The notes beneath the pieces are model-generated. The model was not told the DNA's origin and did no database searches. It was given only the letters and a program-made list of their open reading frames with translations. Positions 1 through 8,205 of a stretch of DNA of 64,000 nt are shown piece by piece. The stretch's first letter is position 1. Each line of letters starts with the position of its first letter. The DNA comes from Escherichia coli DSM 30083 = JCM 1649 = ATCC 11775 (lineage in GTDB: Bacteria > Pseudomonadota > Gammaproteobacteria > Enterobacterales > Enterobacteriaceae), in assembly GCF_003697165.2 (NCBI RefSeq), contig NZ_CP033092.2, positions 2,418,001 to 2,482,000 of the forward strand, in the 5' to 3' direction. A program made the position numbers and the translations under genes.

Positions 1-209
1 GTCTGGCCGAAACATCATGAACAAAGTCCGGCTGCGCGTAACTTTCGTATTCATCTGCTGAATGCTCTCAGGTGAGGGAAATTTCAGCGAAAAAGCCCGA
101 AAAATGTGCTGTTAATCACATGCCTAAGTAAAAATTTGACGACACGTATTGAAGTGCTTCACCATAGCCTACAGATTATTTCGGAGCGCGAAAATATAGG
201 GAGTATGCG

Positions 210-1430
210 GTGGTTGCTGAAAATCAGCCTGGGCACATTGATCAAATAAAGCAGACCAACGCGGGCGCGGTTTATCGCCTGATTGATCAGCTTGGTCCAG
301 TCTCGCGTATCGATCTTTCCCGTCTGGCGCAACTGGCTCCTGCCAGTATCACTAAAATTGTCCGTGAGATGCTCGAAGCACACCTGGTGCAAGAGCTGGA
401 AATCAAAGAAGCGGGGAACCGTGGCCGTCCGGCAGTGGGGCTGGTGGTTGAAACTGAAGCCTGGCACTATCTTTCTCTGCGCATTAGTCGCGGGGAGATT
501 TTCCTTGCTTTGCGCGATCTGAGCAGCAAACTGGTAGTGGAGGAGTCGCAGGAACTGGCGTTAAAAGATGACTCGCCATTGCTGGATCGTATCATTTCCC
601 ATATCGATCAGTTTTTTATCCGCCACCAGAAAAAACTTGAGCGTCTGACTTCGATTGCCATAACCTTGCCGGGAATTATTGATACGGAAAATGGTATTGT
701 ACATCGCATGCCGTTCTACGAGGATGTAAAAGAGATGCCGCTCGGCGAGGCGCTGGAGCAGCATACCGGCGTACCGGTTTATATTCAGCATGATATCAGC
801 GCATGGACGATGGCTGAGGCCTTGTTTGGTGCCTCACGCGGGGCGCGCGATGTGATTCAGGTGGTTATCGATCACAACGTGGGGGCGGGCGTCATTACCG
901 ATGGTCATCTGCTACACGCAGGCAGCAGTAGCCTCGTGGAAATAGGCCACACACAGGTCGACCCGTATGGGAAACGCTGTTATTGCGGGAATCACGGTTG
1001 CCTCGAAACCATCGCCAGTGTGGACAGTATTCTTGAGCTGGCACAGCTGCGTCTCAATCAATCCATGAGCTCGATGTTACATGGACAACCGTTAACCGTG
1101 GACTCATTGTGTCAGGCGGCATTGCGCGGCGATCTACTGGCAAAAGACATCATTACCGGGGTAGGCGCGCATGTCGGTCGCATTCTTGCCATCATGGTGA
1201 ATTTATTTAACCCACAAAAAATACTGATTGGCTCACCGTTAAGTAAAGCGGCAGATATCCTCTTCCCAGTTATCTCGGACAGCATCCGTCAGCAGGCCCT
1301 TCCTGCGTATAGTCAGCACATTAGCGTTGAGAGTACTCAGTTTTCTAACCAGGGCACGATGGCAGGCGCTGCGCTGGTAAAAGACGCGATGTATAACGGT
1401 TCTTTGTTGATTCGTCTGTTGCAGGGTTAA
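210..1430 (+). CDS. mlc: Mlc, ROK-family glucose-responsive transcriptional repressor
   Basis: Mlc (DgsA) represses ptsG, manXYZ, malT and its own gene. It is released when dephosphorylated EIICB(Glc) pulls it to the membrane. The 406-residue length is that of K-12 Mlc. Visible are an N-terminal winged-helix region (about residues 15-75) and the ROK zinc site: H247 (EIGHTQ) followed by C257, C259 and C264 (CYCGNHGC). The start is GTG at 210, preceded by AGGGAG at 198-203. The gene stands alone; the 209 bases before it hold no gene. Identification is by close sequence match; the regulatory role is known from K-12. Confidence 0.97.
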   Translation: MVAENQPGHIDQIKQTNAGAVYRLIDQLGPVSRIDLSRLAQLAPASITKIVREMLEAHLVQELEIKEAGNRGRPAVGLVVETEAWHYLSLRISRGEIFLALRDLSSKLVVEESQELALKDDSPLLDRIISHIDQFFIRHQKKLERLTSIAITLPGIIDTENGIVHRMPFYEDVKEMPLGEALEQHTGVPVYIQHDISAWTMAEALFGASRGARDVIQVVIDHNVGAGVITDGHLLHAGSSSLVEIGHTQVDPYGKRCYCGNHGCLETIASVDSILELAQLRLNQSMSSMLHGQPLTVDSLCQAALRGDLLAKDIITGVGAHVGRILAIMVNLFNPQKILIGSPLSKAADILFPVISDSIRQQALPAYSQHISVESTQFSNQGTMAGAALVKDAMYNGSLLIRLLQG

Positions 1431-1554
1431 CATTTTTTAACTGTTCTACCAAAATTTGCGCTATCTCAATTTGGGCCAGGAAAGCATAACTTAGACTTTC
1501 AAGGTTAATTATTTTCCTGGTTTATATTTGTGAAGCATAACGGTGGAGTTAGTG

Positions 1555-2250
1555 ATGCTGAAGCGTTTCTTTATTACCGGTACAGACACTTCTGTAGGGA
1601 AAACGGTGGTTTCCCGCGCATTGCTACAAGCGTTAGCCTCCCAGGGAAAAACGGTTGCGGGATATAAACCCGTAGCGAAGGGGAGCAAAGAGACACCCGA
1701 AGGGCTGCGTAATAAAGATGCCCTGGTGTTGCAGAGTGTTTCAACCATCGAACTGCCTTATGAAGCAGTTAATCCTATCGCGTTAAGCGAAGAAGAAAGT
1801 AGCGTGGCGCACAGTTGCCCAATCAATTACACCCTCATTTCAAACGGCCTGGCAAACCTGACCGATAAAGTCGATCATGTCGTGGTAGAAGGGACTGGCG
1901 GCTGGCGCAGTCTGATGAATGATTTGCGTCCGCTCTCTGAATGGGTGGTGCAGGAACAACTGCCGGTGTTGATGGTTGTCGGTATTCAGGAAGGTTGCAT
2001 TAACCATGCACTGCTAACAGCTCAGGCGATTGCCAACGACGGGCTGCCGCTCATTGGCTGGGTGGCTAACCGAATCAACCCAGGACTGGCGCATTATGCG
2101 GAAATCATTGATGTGCTCGGTAAAAAACTTCCGGCACCGCTCATTGGTGAACTGCCTTATCTGCCGCGCGCCGAACAGCGTGAACTGGGGCAATACATCC
2201 GCTTAGCTATGCTTCGCAGTGTGCTGGCGGTAGATAGAGTCACGGTGTAA
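1555..2250 (+). CDS. bioD2: Dethiobiotin synthetase paralogue BioD2 (YnfK)
   Basis: Predicted ATP-dependent dethiobiotin synthetase, the second copy besides bioD of the bio operon. A P-loop (GTDTSVGKT, residues 8-16) and an EGTGGW motif are visible. The open frame runs back to a GTG at 1543, but ATG 1555 has GGTGGAG at 1542-1548 at proper spacing and gives the K-12 length of 231 residues, so I chose it. The gene converges with clcB and the two coding regions overlap by 48 bases at their 3' ends. Whether this copy contributes to biotin synthesis is not shown by the sequence. Confidence 0.93.
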   Translation: MLKRFFITGTDTSVGKTVVSRALLQALASQGKTVAGYKPVAKGSKETPEGLRNKDALVLQSVSTIELPYEAVNPIALSEEESSVAHSCPINYTLISNGLANLTDKVDHVVVEGTGGWRSLMNDLRPLSEWVVQEQLPVLMVVGIQEGCINHALLTAQAIANDGLPLIGWVANRINPGLAHYAEIIDVLGKKLPAPLIGELPYLPRAEQRELGQYIRLAMLRSVLAVDRVTV

Positions 2251-3384
2251 CGTCCGCGAAATTACCGACGCAATTACGCAGGCAATCAATAAACCGGGGA
2301 GTAGCTGATACTCCCCGGTCATTTCACATATCATCAACGTCGACATAATCGGCGCGTGCGTGGTCGCCGCCAACAGTGTCGCCATCCCTGTCAATCCGAG
2401 TAAAAGCGTAATTTCTTCGCCATCAGGTAACCATAATCCCAGGCTACGACCATACAACATGCCAATGGCAAGACCGATAAATAGCGTCGGTGTAAAGACA
2501 CCACCGGGCGCGCCAGAACCACTACTCGCCAGCACGGCACACAGTTTACAGAGGAAGATCCCGGCAATGATCATTAACAGTGGCGGAGCGGTTAAAAAGG
2601 ATTGTACGGTGCTATAGCCGTTGCCCCACACTGCAGGTGTGAACAGGGAAAGCAGACCCACGATCAACCCGCCCAGTGCCAGTTGCCAGGGCGGCGCAAG
2701 CTTGAGACTCACAAATCCACGATGACAGGCGTTCATTAACGTTAACAACAGTGGTCCGCTGTAGAGTAATGCGTCGCTATGATTAATAAGATTGCTAACC
2801 AGCAACGCCACGACGGCGGAAATAATCACCGGGCCGAGAGAGGCCAACATCATAGTGCCAAACAGCACTTCGGCTATAAATAAACTGCCAGCAAGCGGGG
2901 CGCGATAGGCCGCAGCCATTCCCGCCGCAGCTCCACAGGCGATCCATAATTTCCACTCCTGGCGTGGCGTAAGACGTTGGGCAAAACACGAGGCTGCAAG
3001 GGCAGCTAAAAGAATCATCGCACCTTCGCGACCAATTGCACTGCCGCTGGTTACTACCAGTAGAGAGGCAAGCGATTTAACCAGGCTTGCTGCGTAATCA
3101 AACTGACCATCGGTTTGCAACGCTTCCATGTAATCGGTCGGCGCATGAGGGCGTTGCTGGGTAAATTTCTGCCAGCCCATCAGCAACAAACCCGCCGCCA
3201 GTCCGCCGAGCGCCGGGGTTAGCAGCCGTCGCCACGGGGAAAGATTTGTCGCTGCATTGACCAGACTGCCGGAGTCATTATTGAGGAACAGCCACTCCAG
3301 TAGCAGCATCGCATGACGAAACCCGGCAACGGCAAAGGCCGCAAGAATACCGACGATTGTTGCGATAAGCAGACGGCGGAACAT
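2203..3384 (-). CDS. clcB: CLC-type voltage-gated chloride channel ClcB, internally shortened
   Basis: Inner-membrane CLC family protein that, with ClcA, supports extreme acid resistance by moving chloride. The CLC signatures GREGA and GSGAPGGVF are present. Starting at the internal ATG before FRRLLIAT the product is 393 residues, while the K-12 protein is 418. The missing part lies where LLY is followed directly by SGPLLLTL (about 2757-2765). As I recall it, K-12 has about 25 more residues there, a transmembrane and loop segment. The frame is kept. An in-frame upstream ATG would add 20 residues (to 3444). Transport function may be altered. Confidence 0.9.
   Translation of the reverse strand: MFRRLLIATIVGILAAFAVAGFRHAMLLLEWLFLNNDSGSLVNAATNLSPWRRLLTPALGGLAAGLLLMGWQKFTQQRPHAPTDYMEALQTDGQFDYAASLVKSLASLLVVTSGSAIGREGAMILLAALAASCFAQRLTPRQEWKLWIACGAAAGMAAAYRAPLAGSLFIAEVLFGTMMLASLGPVIISAVVALLVSNLINHSDALLYSGPLLLTLMNACHRGFVSLKLAPPWQLALGGLIVGLLSLFTPAVWGNGYSTVQSFLTAPPLLMIIAGIFLCKLCAVLASSGSGAPGGVFTPTLFIGLAIGMLYGRSLGLWLPDGEEITLLLGLTGMATLLAATTHAPIMSTLMICEMTGEYQLLPGLLIACVIASVISRTLHRDSIYRQHTAKHS
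2293..2319. terminator. Perfect 11-bp inverted repeat inside the clcB 3' end
   Basis: ACCGGGGAGTA, a 5-base loop, then TACTCCCCGGT. It lies 43 bases past the bioD2 stop but within clcB coding sequence, where it encodes TGEYQLLPG. It may end bioD2 transcription, although no long T-run follows, so the call is tentative. Confidence 0.4.
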
Positions 3385-3580
3385 AGTGCGCAGATCCGGA
3401 TAGATGTGTAGATGATGCATGAGCAGAAATGGGCAATGAAACACGGGCGACTATTTTGCGGCAAAAGAGGCCAGCCGCAAAAGCAGTGCGTGCTTTAAGA
3501 GATAAAAAAAACGTGACACTGTAACCTATTAATTGCCGAATTGCGTGTAATCGTCACCATCCGGCAATAATACGGTGATC

Positions 3581-4195
3581 CTATCGAAACAGCGGTTTAA
3601 CCGCGACAGGAATCAACAGTTGTGATTGCCATTGCGCCAGCGTTAAGCGAGCGAGTTCACCCAGTGCACGGTAGAAAGGGTGTTCTGCTTTTTCGATAAA
3701 AACGTCAAGAAAACGTGTTGACCACGGAAAAAGGTGCCATGCCAGCAATTCTTCGCATTCTGTCTGGCGACCATTCTCCGCCAACCACGCAGCCATCAGC
3801 AGCAGTGAACCAAAATGATCTTCCGGTTCGTTTTGCTTCATTTCGAACTGAATGCCTTTCTCGCGCATCCACTGACGAAGTGCCAATGTTGAATCGCCAA
3901 ACAGCACAGATTCGCGATCCAGCCAGACCGATCCCCACGGCGGAGACGGCAGTGCCCACGGGCCGACAAACAAACGCTGCCAGGCCTGGGCGTGAGTCTC
4001 TTCACTCTGTGTCTGAAAAGCCGTCACCAGCGGCGCTAATGACGCTTCTGGTAGAGGCCACTGAGTTTCCCAGCTGTCATTGGTGAGTACCGCAACCAGA
4101 GGTGCGGCTTCCGCACTCTCTGGAGCGTAATAAAACAGCGCGCCCAACACGCGCGCCGCGACAGAAAAATTATCTTGCTGTGAAAAATGGGTCAT
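3581..4195 (-). CDS. dmsD: DmsD, Tat proofreading chaperone for DMSO-reductase-type enzymes
   Basis: Cytoplasmic redox-enzyme maturation protein that binds the twin-arginine leaders of DmsA and YnfE/YnfF until the molybdenum cofactor is loaded. The 204-residue form starting MTHFSQQ matches K-12. An ATG three codons upstream (4204) is also open. It is the last gene of the ynfEFGH-dmsD operon and follows ynfH after 42 bases. The residues W72 and F76 region of the leader-binding pocket lies in the conserved QAWQRLFVGPWALP segment. Confidence 0.95.
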   Translation of the reverse strand: MTHFSQQDNFSVAARVLGALFYYAPESAEAAPLVAVLTNDSWETQWPLPEASLAPLVTAFQTQSEETHAQAWQRLFVGPWALPSPPWGSVWLDRESVLFGDSTLALRQWMREKGIQFEMKQNEPEDHFGSLLLMAAWLAENGRQTECEELLAWHLFPWSTRFLDVFIEKAEHPFYRALGELARLTLAQWQSQLLIPVAVKPLFR

Positions 4196-4237
4196 TCCTA
4201 ACATCCTGAAATGTGCGGGTTGCCCCGCACCAATTTG

Positions 4238-5092
4238 TTAACCTGCAATAGCCATTCCTACCGTCATGTGCAGGCCATAAAAGAGCACACGCCCGATCAT
4301 CTCACCGCCAAGAATGAGGATTAACCCCAGAACAAGTCCGGCAACGTGAGGTTCACGGCGACGAATGAGCGGACAAAGCCAGCATCCTAGACCTGCGCAT
4401 AACAATACCACACGCCAGACCTGTAAGGAGGCGTAATCTGGTACCAGTGCGCTGGCTTGTTGTACGGATGAGTGAATAGACGCCAGAGACAAACCTTGCA
4501 GCACAATCAACCCGGCACAAGCGATCAGCGCCAGAATGCTAATGATGGCAAATGGTGTGGTATTAAATGTAACGCGGGCTGCACGTAGAATTGTGGCAGC
4601 AAGTATTGGACCGCTCAACAATACCGTCAGGAAGAAAGCCAGCGTAGTGTAACCGTTATGCCAGGTTGGCACAGTGTCGATTTGATACACGCAGGTCATC
4701 ATCCAGACGAAAATGATGCCGAGCGCCATGCTGACAAGTAACCAGAGTTTCCCCAACGCTTGCGGCATTTTACCGATGACCGCCACCAGCCACCATAATC
4801 CGCCAACGGCAAAAAATATGGAACCGGCAGCAATCTCGTTACTCAGACCAGAAGCTCCGATTCTATTCAGCGAGTTAAACGCCCGCAGTGGCGATCCCAG
4901 GTGCATGACAGAGGCAATAAACCCGATGCCCATCAACAGCCAGAGGAAAAACATGCCACGAATAATGTGCTGACGGTCTGCGTTATTTTTGGCGGCGAAC
5001 CAGCCAATTCCGCTAACAATCAGCGCGCCTACTACGCATTGACCCAATACGGTAAAGATAACCAGTGGCCATTCATGCCATCCATTTCCCAT
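4238..5092 (-). CDS. ynfH: YnfH, membrane anchor subunit of S/N-oxide reductase
   Basis: DmsC-like integral membrane anchor (284 residues, about eight hydrophobic segments) that attaches the YnfE/F-YnfG enzyme to the inner membrane and oxidises menaquinol. The open frame extends 80 codons further upstream, but that extension is antisense-like sequence inside ynfG. ATG 5092 sits one base after the ynfG stop and is preceded by GGAGGAAG, so translation is probably coupled. The length equals K-12 YnfH. Confidence 0.95.
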   Translation of the reverse strand: MGNGWHEWPLVIFTVLGQCVVGALIVSGIGWFAAKNNADRQHIIRGMFFLWLLMGIGFIASVMHLGSPLRAFNSLNRIGASGLSNEIAAGSIFFAVGGLWWLVAVIGKMPQALGKLWLLVSMALGIIFVWMMTCVYQIDTVPTWHNGYTTLAFFLTVLLSGPILAATILRAARVTFNTTPFAIISILALIACAGLIVLQGLSLASIHSSVQQASALVPDYASLQVWRVVLLCAGLGCWLCPLIRRREPHVAGLVLGLILILGGEMIGRVLFYGLHMTVGMAIAG

Positions 5093-5093
5093 T

Positions 5094-5711
5094 TTACACT
5101 TCCTCCGGATTAGCCAGATAACCAGTGGTATCGCCGGTCGGGCGGCTGTTGGCGTTAGGTTTGATAACAATATTGGGTTTTGTGAAATGCGCGCGCGGCA
5201 GTGGCGCGACGGCAGCCAGAGTGCCGTGCTTCTGGCGCAATTCTTCAATTGGACCGAACTCAAGTGCACGCAGTGGGCAGGATTCGACACATATGGGTTG
5301 TTTCCCCTCGGCGACGCGCGAATAACAACCATCGCACTTCGTCATGTGCCCTTTTTCAGCATTGTACTGTGGCGCGCCGTACGGACAAGCCATGTGGCAG
5401 TAGCGGCAGCCGATACAAACATCTTCATCAACCACCACGAAACCATCTTCACGCTTATGCATTGCACCGCTGGGGCAGACTTTTGTACATGCGGGGTCAT
5501 CGCAATGGTTACAGGAGATGGAGAGATAATAAGCGAACACGTTCTGGTGCCAGACGCCATTATCTTCCTGCCAGTCGCCGCCAGCATATTCATAAATACG
5601 GCGGAAACTGACTTCCGGGCCAAGATCTTTAAAATCTTTGCACGCCAGTTCGCAGGTTTTACAGCCAGTACAGCGGCTGGAATCGATAAAAAATCCATAT
5701 TGTGTGGTCAT
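5094..5711 (-). CDS. ynfG: YnfG, four-cluster ferredoxin-like electron-transfer subunit
   Basis: DmsB-type iron-sulfur subunit, 205 residues. Four cysteine groups for [4Fe-4S] clusters are visible: CTGCKTCELAC near the N-terminus, CNHCDDPACTKVCP, CIGCRYCHMACP, and CDGC followed by CVESCP. It carries electrons from YnfH to the molybdenum subunit. It lies 10 bases after ynfF and directly before ynfH, as in K-12. Confidence 0.97.
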   Translation of the reverse strand: MTTQYGFFIDSSRCTGCKTCELACKDFKDLGPEVSFRRIYEYAGGDWQEDNGVWHQNVFAYYLSISCNHCDDPACTKVCPSGAMHKREDGFVVVDEDVCIGCRYCHMACPYGAPQYNAEKGHMTKCDGCYSRVAEGKQPICVESCPLRALEFGPIEELRQKHGTLAAVAPLPRAHFTKPNIVIKPNANSRPTGDTTGYLANPEEV

Positions 5712-5721
5712 GGGCTACTCC

Positions 5722-8145
5722 TTAAACCTTTTCGATCTGGACAAGATTGCTGTGCGACGGGTTTCCCTTTGCCAGCGGTGAAGGGCGGTGAGAGGTCAGA
5801 ATATTGATACTGCCGCCGTGATCGACCCGGTCACCAAACATATCCGCTTTAAGCCAAGCACCTTGCCCGATGGCGGTAACGCCAGGCAGAATACGCGGAG
5901 TCACTTTTGCGGCAATCAGCATTTCTCCATTATTGTTAAATACCCGCACGGTATCGCCATGACGGATACCGCGTGCCTGAGCATCAATGGGGTTGATCCA
6001 CACCTCTTGTGGGCAGGCCTGCTGTAATACATCAATATTGCCGTAACTGGAGTGGGTACGCGCTTTGTAGTGGAAGCCCGTTAACTGCAGTGGATAAGTT
6101 TTCCGCAGGGGATCGTCCCAGCCATCAAAACCTGGCGTATAAGCTGGAAGAGGATGAATAATTTCATCTTTTTTCAATTCCCAGGTATCCGCAATCTTCG
6201 CCAGTCGTTCAGAATAAATTTCGATTTTTCCCGAAGGTGTTTTCAATGGGTTTGCCTGTGGATCTACACGGAATGCGCGGAAAGCGACGTAGTGTTCTTC
6301 CGGGCATTTTTTCTTAAAGATCCCGGTCGTTTTCATCTCCTCGTAGTCGGGCATCTCAGGGTTACGTTCCTTCGTTTTCGCATGGAGATATTTGATCCAT
6401 TCATGCTGACTGCGACCTTCAGTAAAGGTTTGATAAACGTCTGGTCCTAAGCGTTTGGCGACTTCACTCAGCATCCAGTAGATGGGTTTGCGTTCAAATT
6501 TTGCTGAGGTTGCGGGTTGGGCGAGGATCACATAGCCCATATTCCCGGCAGACTCATGAGAGATGAGGTCTTCTTGCTCTGTTGGCATCAGGTCGGGTAA
6601 CAGGATATCGCAATACTTAGCCGAGGCAGTCATGAAGTGGTCAATGCCAACAATCATCTCGCACTTGCTGTCATCCTGAAGCACCTCATGGGTGTGATTG
6701 ATGTCGCCATGTTGATTGATCAATGTGTTACTGGCGTAGCACCATAAAAACTTGATGGGGACATCCAGTTTTTCTTTTCCACGAACACCATCACGGGGCG
6801 CGGTCATTTCCGTACCATGGTCGATAGCATCTGTCCATGTAAAGACGGAAATCTGCGTTTTAACAGGATTCTCGAGCATCGGGAACCATTCTACCCCCAG
6901 ATCCCAGCTACCTTCGCGTACACCTGAGTTGCCGCCGTTTATGCCGACGTTACCGGTGAGAACGGAAAGCATGGCAATAGCGCGGGACGTTTGCTCGCCG
7001 TTGGAATGTCGTTGTGGCCCCCACCCCTGACAAATATAAGCCGGTTTTGCTGAACCGATCTCTCGTGCCAACTGGATAATTTTTTCTGCCGGGATGCTGG
7101 TGATTTTTGCTGCCCATTCCGGCGTTTTAGCTATGCCGTCAGGCCCTTCGCCCAGAATATAGGCTTTATAATGCGCGTTACGTGGAGCGTTAGCTGGCAG
7201 CGTTTTTTCATCGTAACCAACACAATATTTGTCGAGAAATGGCTGATCGACCATGTTTTCAGTAATCAGTACCCAGGCAATTGCACAGGCCAGTGCGCCA
7301 TCGGTGCCAGGGCGAATGGGCAGCCATTCATCTTCACGCCCGGCAGCTGTGTCGTTATAACGTGGATCGATGACGATCATGCGTGCGTTTGAACGTTCGC
7401 GGGCTTGCTCGACGTAGTAAGTGACACCACCGCCGCTCATCCGTGTTTCTGCCGGGTTATTTCCGAACATAACGACCAGTTTCGTATTGGCGATATCATC
7501 CGGGCTGTTGCCATCATTGGCACCGAACATATAACTCATTGCGGCACTGATCTGTGCGGTACTGTAGCTGCCATAGCGACTGAGAAAACCACCGCAAGAG
7601 TTCATCAGACGGTACGGGACGTTTGAGTTGGTGATGTTTCCGCCATCTACGCCTGTTCCATAGAGAACATGTACAGCCTCATTGCCGTAATCTTTTAGGA
7701 TCCGCCGAAGATTATCACTGATGGTATCCAGGGCTTCGTCCCAACTTATCCGTTCAAATTTACCTTCACCGCGCTTGCCGACGCGCTTCATGGGATATTT
7801 CAACCTGTCAGGATGATTCATCCGTCGGCGGATAGAGCGCCCGCGTAAACATGCCCGAACCTGATGATTACCGTAAACGTCGTCACCTGTCGTATCAGAC
7901 TCCACCCAGTACACGGTGTCATCTTTCACATGCAAACGTAACAGACAGCGGCTCCCGCAGTTAACGGTGCAGGAACTCCAGACCGCTTTCTCTTCTACCG
8001 GTGCCTGTGCCGCTCGGACCATTTGGGAAAACGGCAAAGTGAAAGCACTGCTTGCCAGCGCGAGACTGCCAAGTGCGGAGGTTTTCATCAGACTTCTACG
8101 ACTGATTTCAGCCGACATGAGCGCCTCTGTGTTATGGATTTTCAT
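5722..8145 (-). CDS. ynfF: YnfF, molybdopterin S/N-oxide reductase catalytic subunit
   Basis: DmsA-family periplasmic-side reductase, 807 residues. The leader carries a twin-arginine motif (SRRSLMK), and an N-terminal cysteine cluster CTVNCGSRC is visible, followed by the bis-MGD binding domains and a C-terminal molydopterin dinucleotide-binding domain. It is a close paralogue of the YnfE product encoded just upstream. The ORF could start one codon earlier (8148), and ATG 8145 gives the K-12 length. K-12 YnfE/YnfF have been linked to selenate reduction; that is family knowledge, not visible here. Confidence 0.96.
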   Translation of the reverse strand: MKIHNTEALMSAEISRRSLMKTSALGSLALASSAFTLPFSQMVRAAQAPVEEKAVWSSCTVNCGSRCLLRLHVKDDTVYWVESDTTGDDVYGNHQVRACLRGRSIRRRMNHPDRLKYPMKRVGKRGEGKFERISWDEALDTISDNLRRILKDYGNEAVHVLYGTGVDGGNITNSNVPYRLMNSCGGFLSRYGSYSTAQISAAMSYMFGANDGNSPDDIANTKLVVMFGNNPAETRMSGGGVTYYVEQARERSNARMIVIDPRYNDTAAGREDEWLPIRPGTDGALACAIAWVLITENMVDQPFLDKYCVGYDEKTLPANAPRNAHYKAYILGEGPDGIAKTPEWAAKITSIPAEKIIQLAREIGSAKPAYICQGWGPQRHSNGEQTSRAIAMLSVLTGNVGINGGNSGVREGSWDLGVEWFPMLENPVKTQISVFTWTDAIDHGTEMTAPRDGVRGKEKLDVPIKFLWCYASNTLINQHGDINHTHEVLQDDSKCEMIVGIDHFMTASAKYCDILLPDLMPTEQEDLISHESAGNMGYVILAQPATSAKFERKPIYWMLSEVAKRLGPDVYQTFTEGRSQHEWIKYLHAKTKERNPEMPDYEEMKTTGIFKKKCPEEHYVAFRAFRVDPQANPLKTPSGKIEIYSERLAKIADTWELKKDEIIHPLPAYTPGFDGWDDPLRKTYPLQLTGFHYKARTHSSYGNIDVLQQACPQEVWINPIDAQARGIRHGDTVRVFNNNGEMLIAAKVTPRILPGVTAIGQGAWLKADMFGDRVDHGGSINILTSHRPSPLAKGNPSHSNLVQIEKV

Positions 8146-8205
8146 CATTACTCACTTATTGCTTTTCAAACAAAATGTCATGTCAAAATTTATGGTCGTA
8201 GTGGG

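Noticed and set aside
1..209. A partial gene before mlc
   Set aside because: No open frame with a ribosome site; the stretch looks like the mlc promoter region.
5090..5332. An 80-codon N-terminal extension of ynfH
   Set aside because: It runs inside ynfG on the same strand in another frame and has no ribosome site; ATG 5092 fits the family length.
5187..5807. Long plus-strand ORF opposite ynfG
   Set aside because: It is an antisense shadow of ynfG, with cysteine-poor low-similarity sequence and no start signal.
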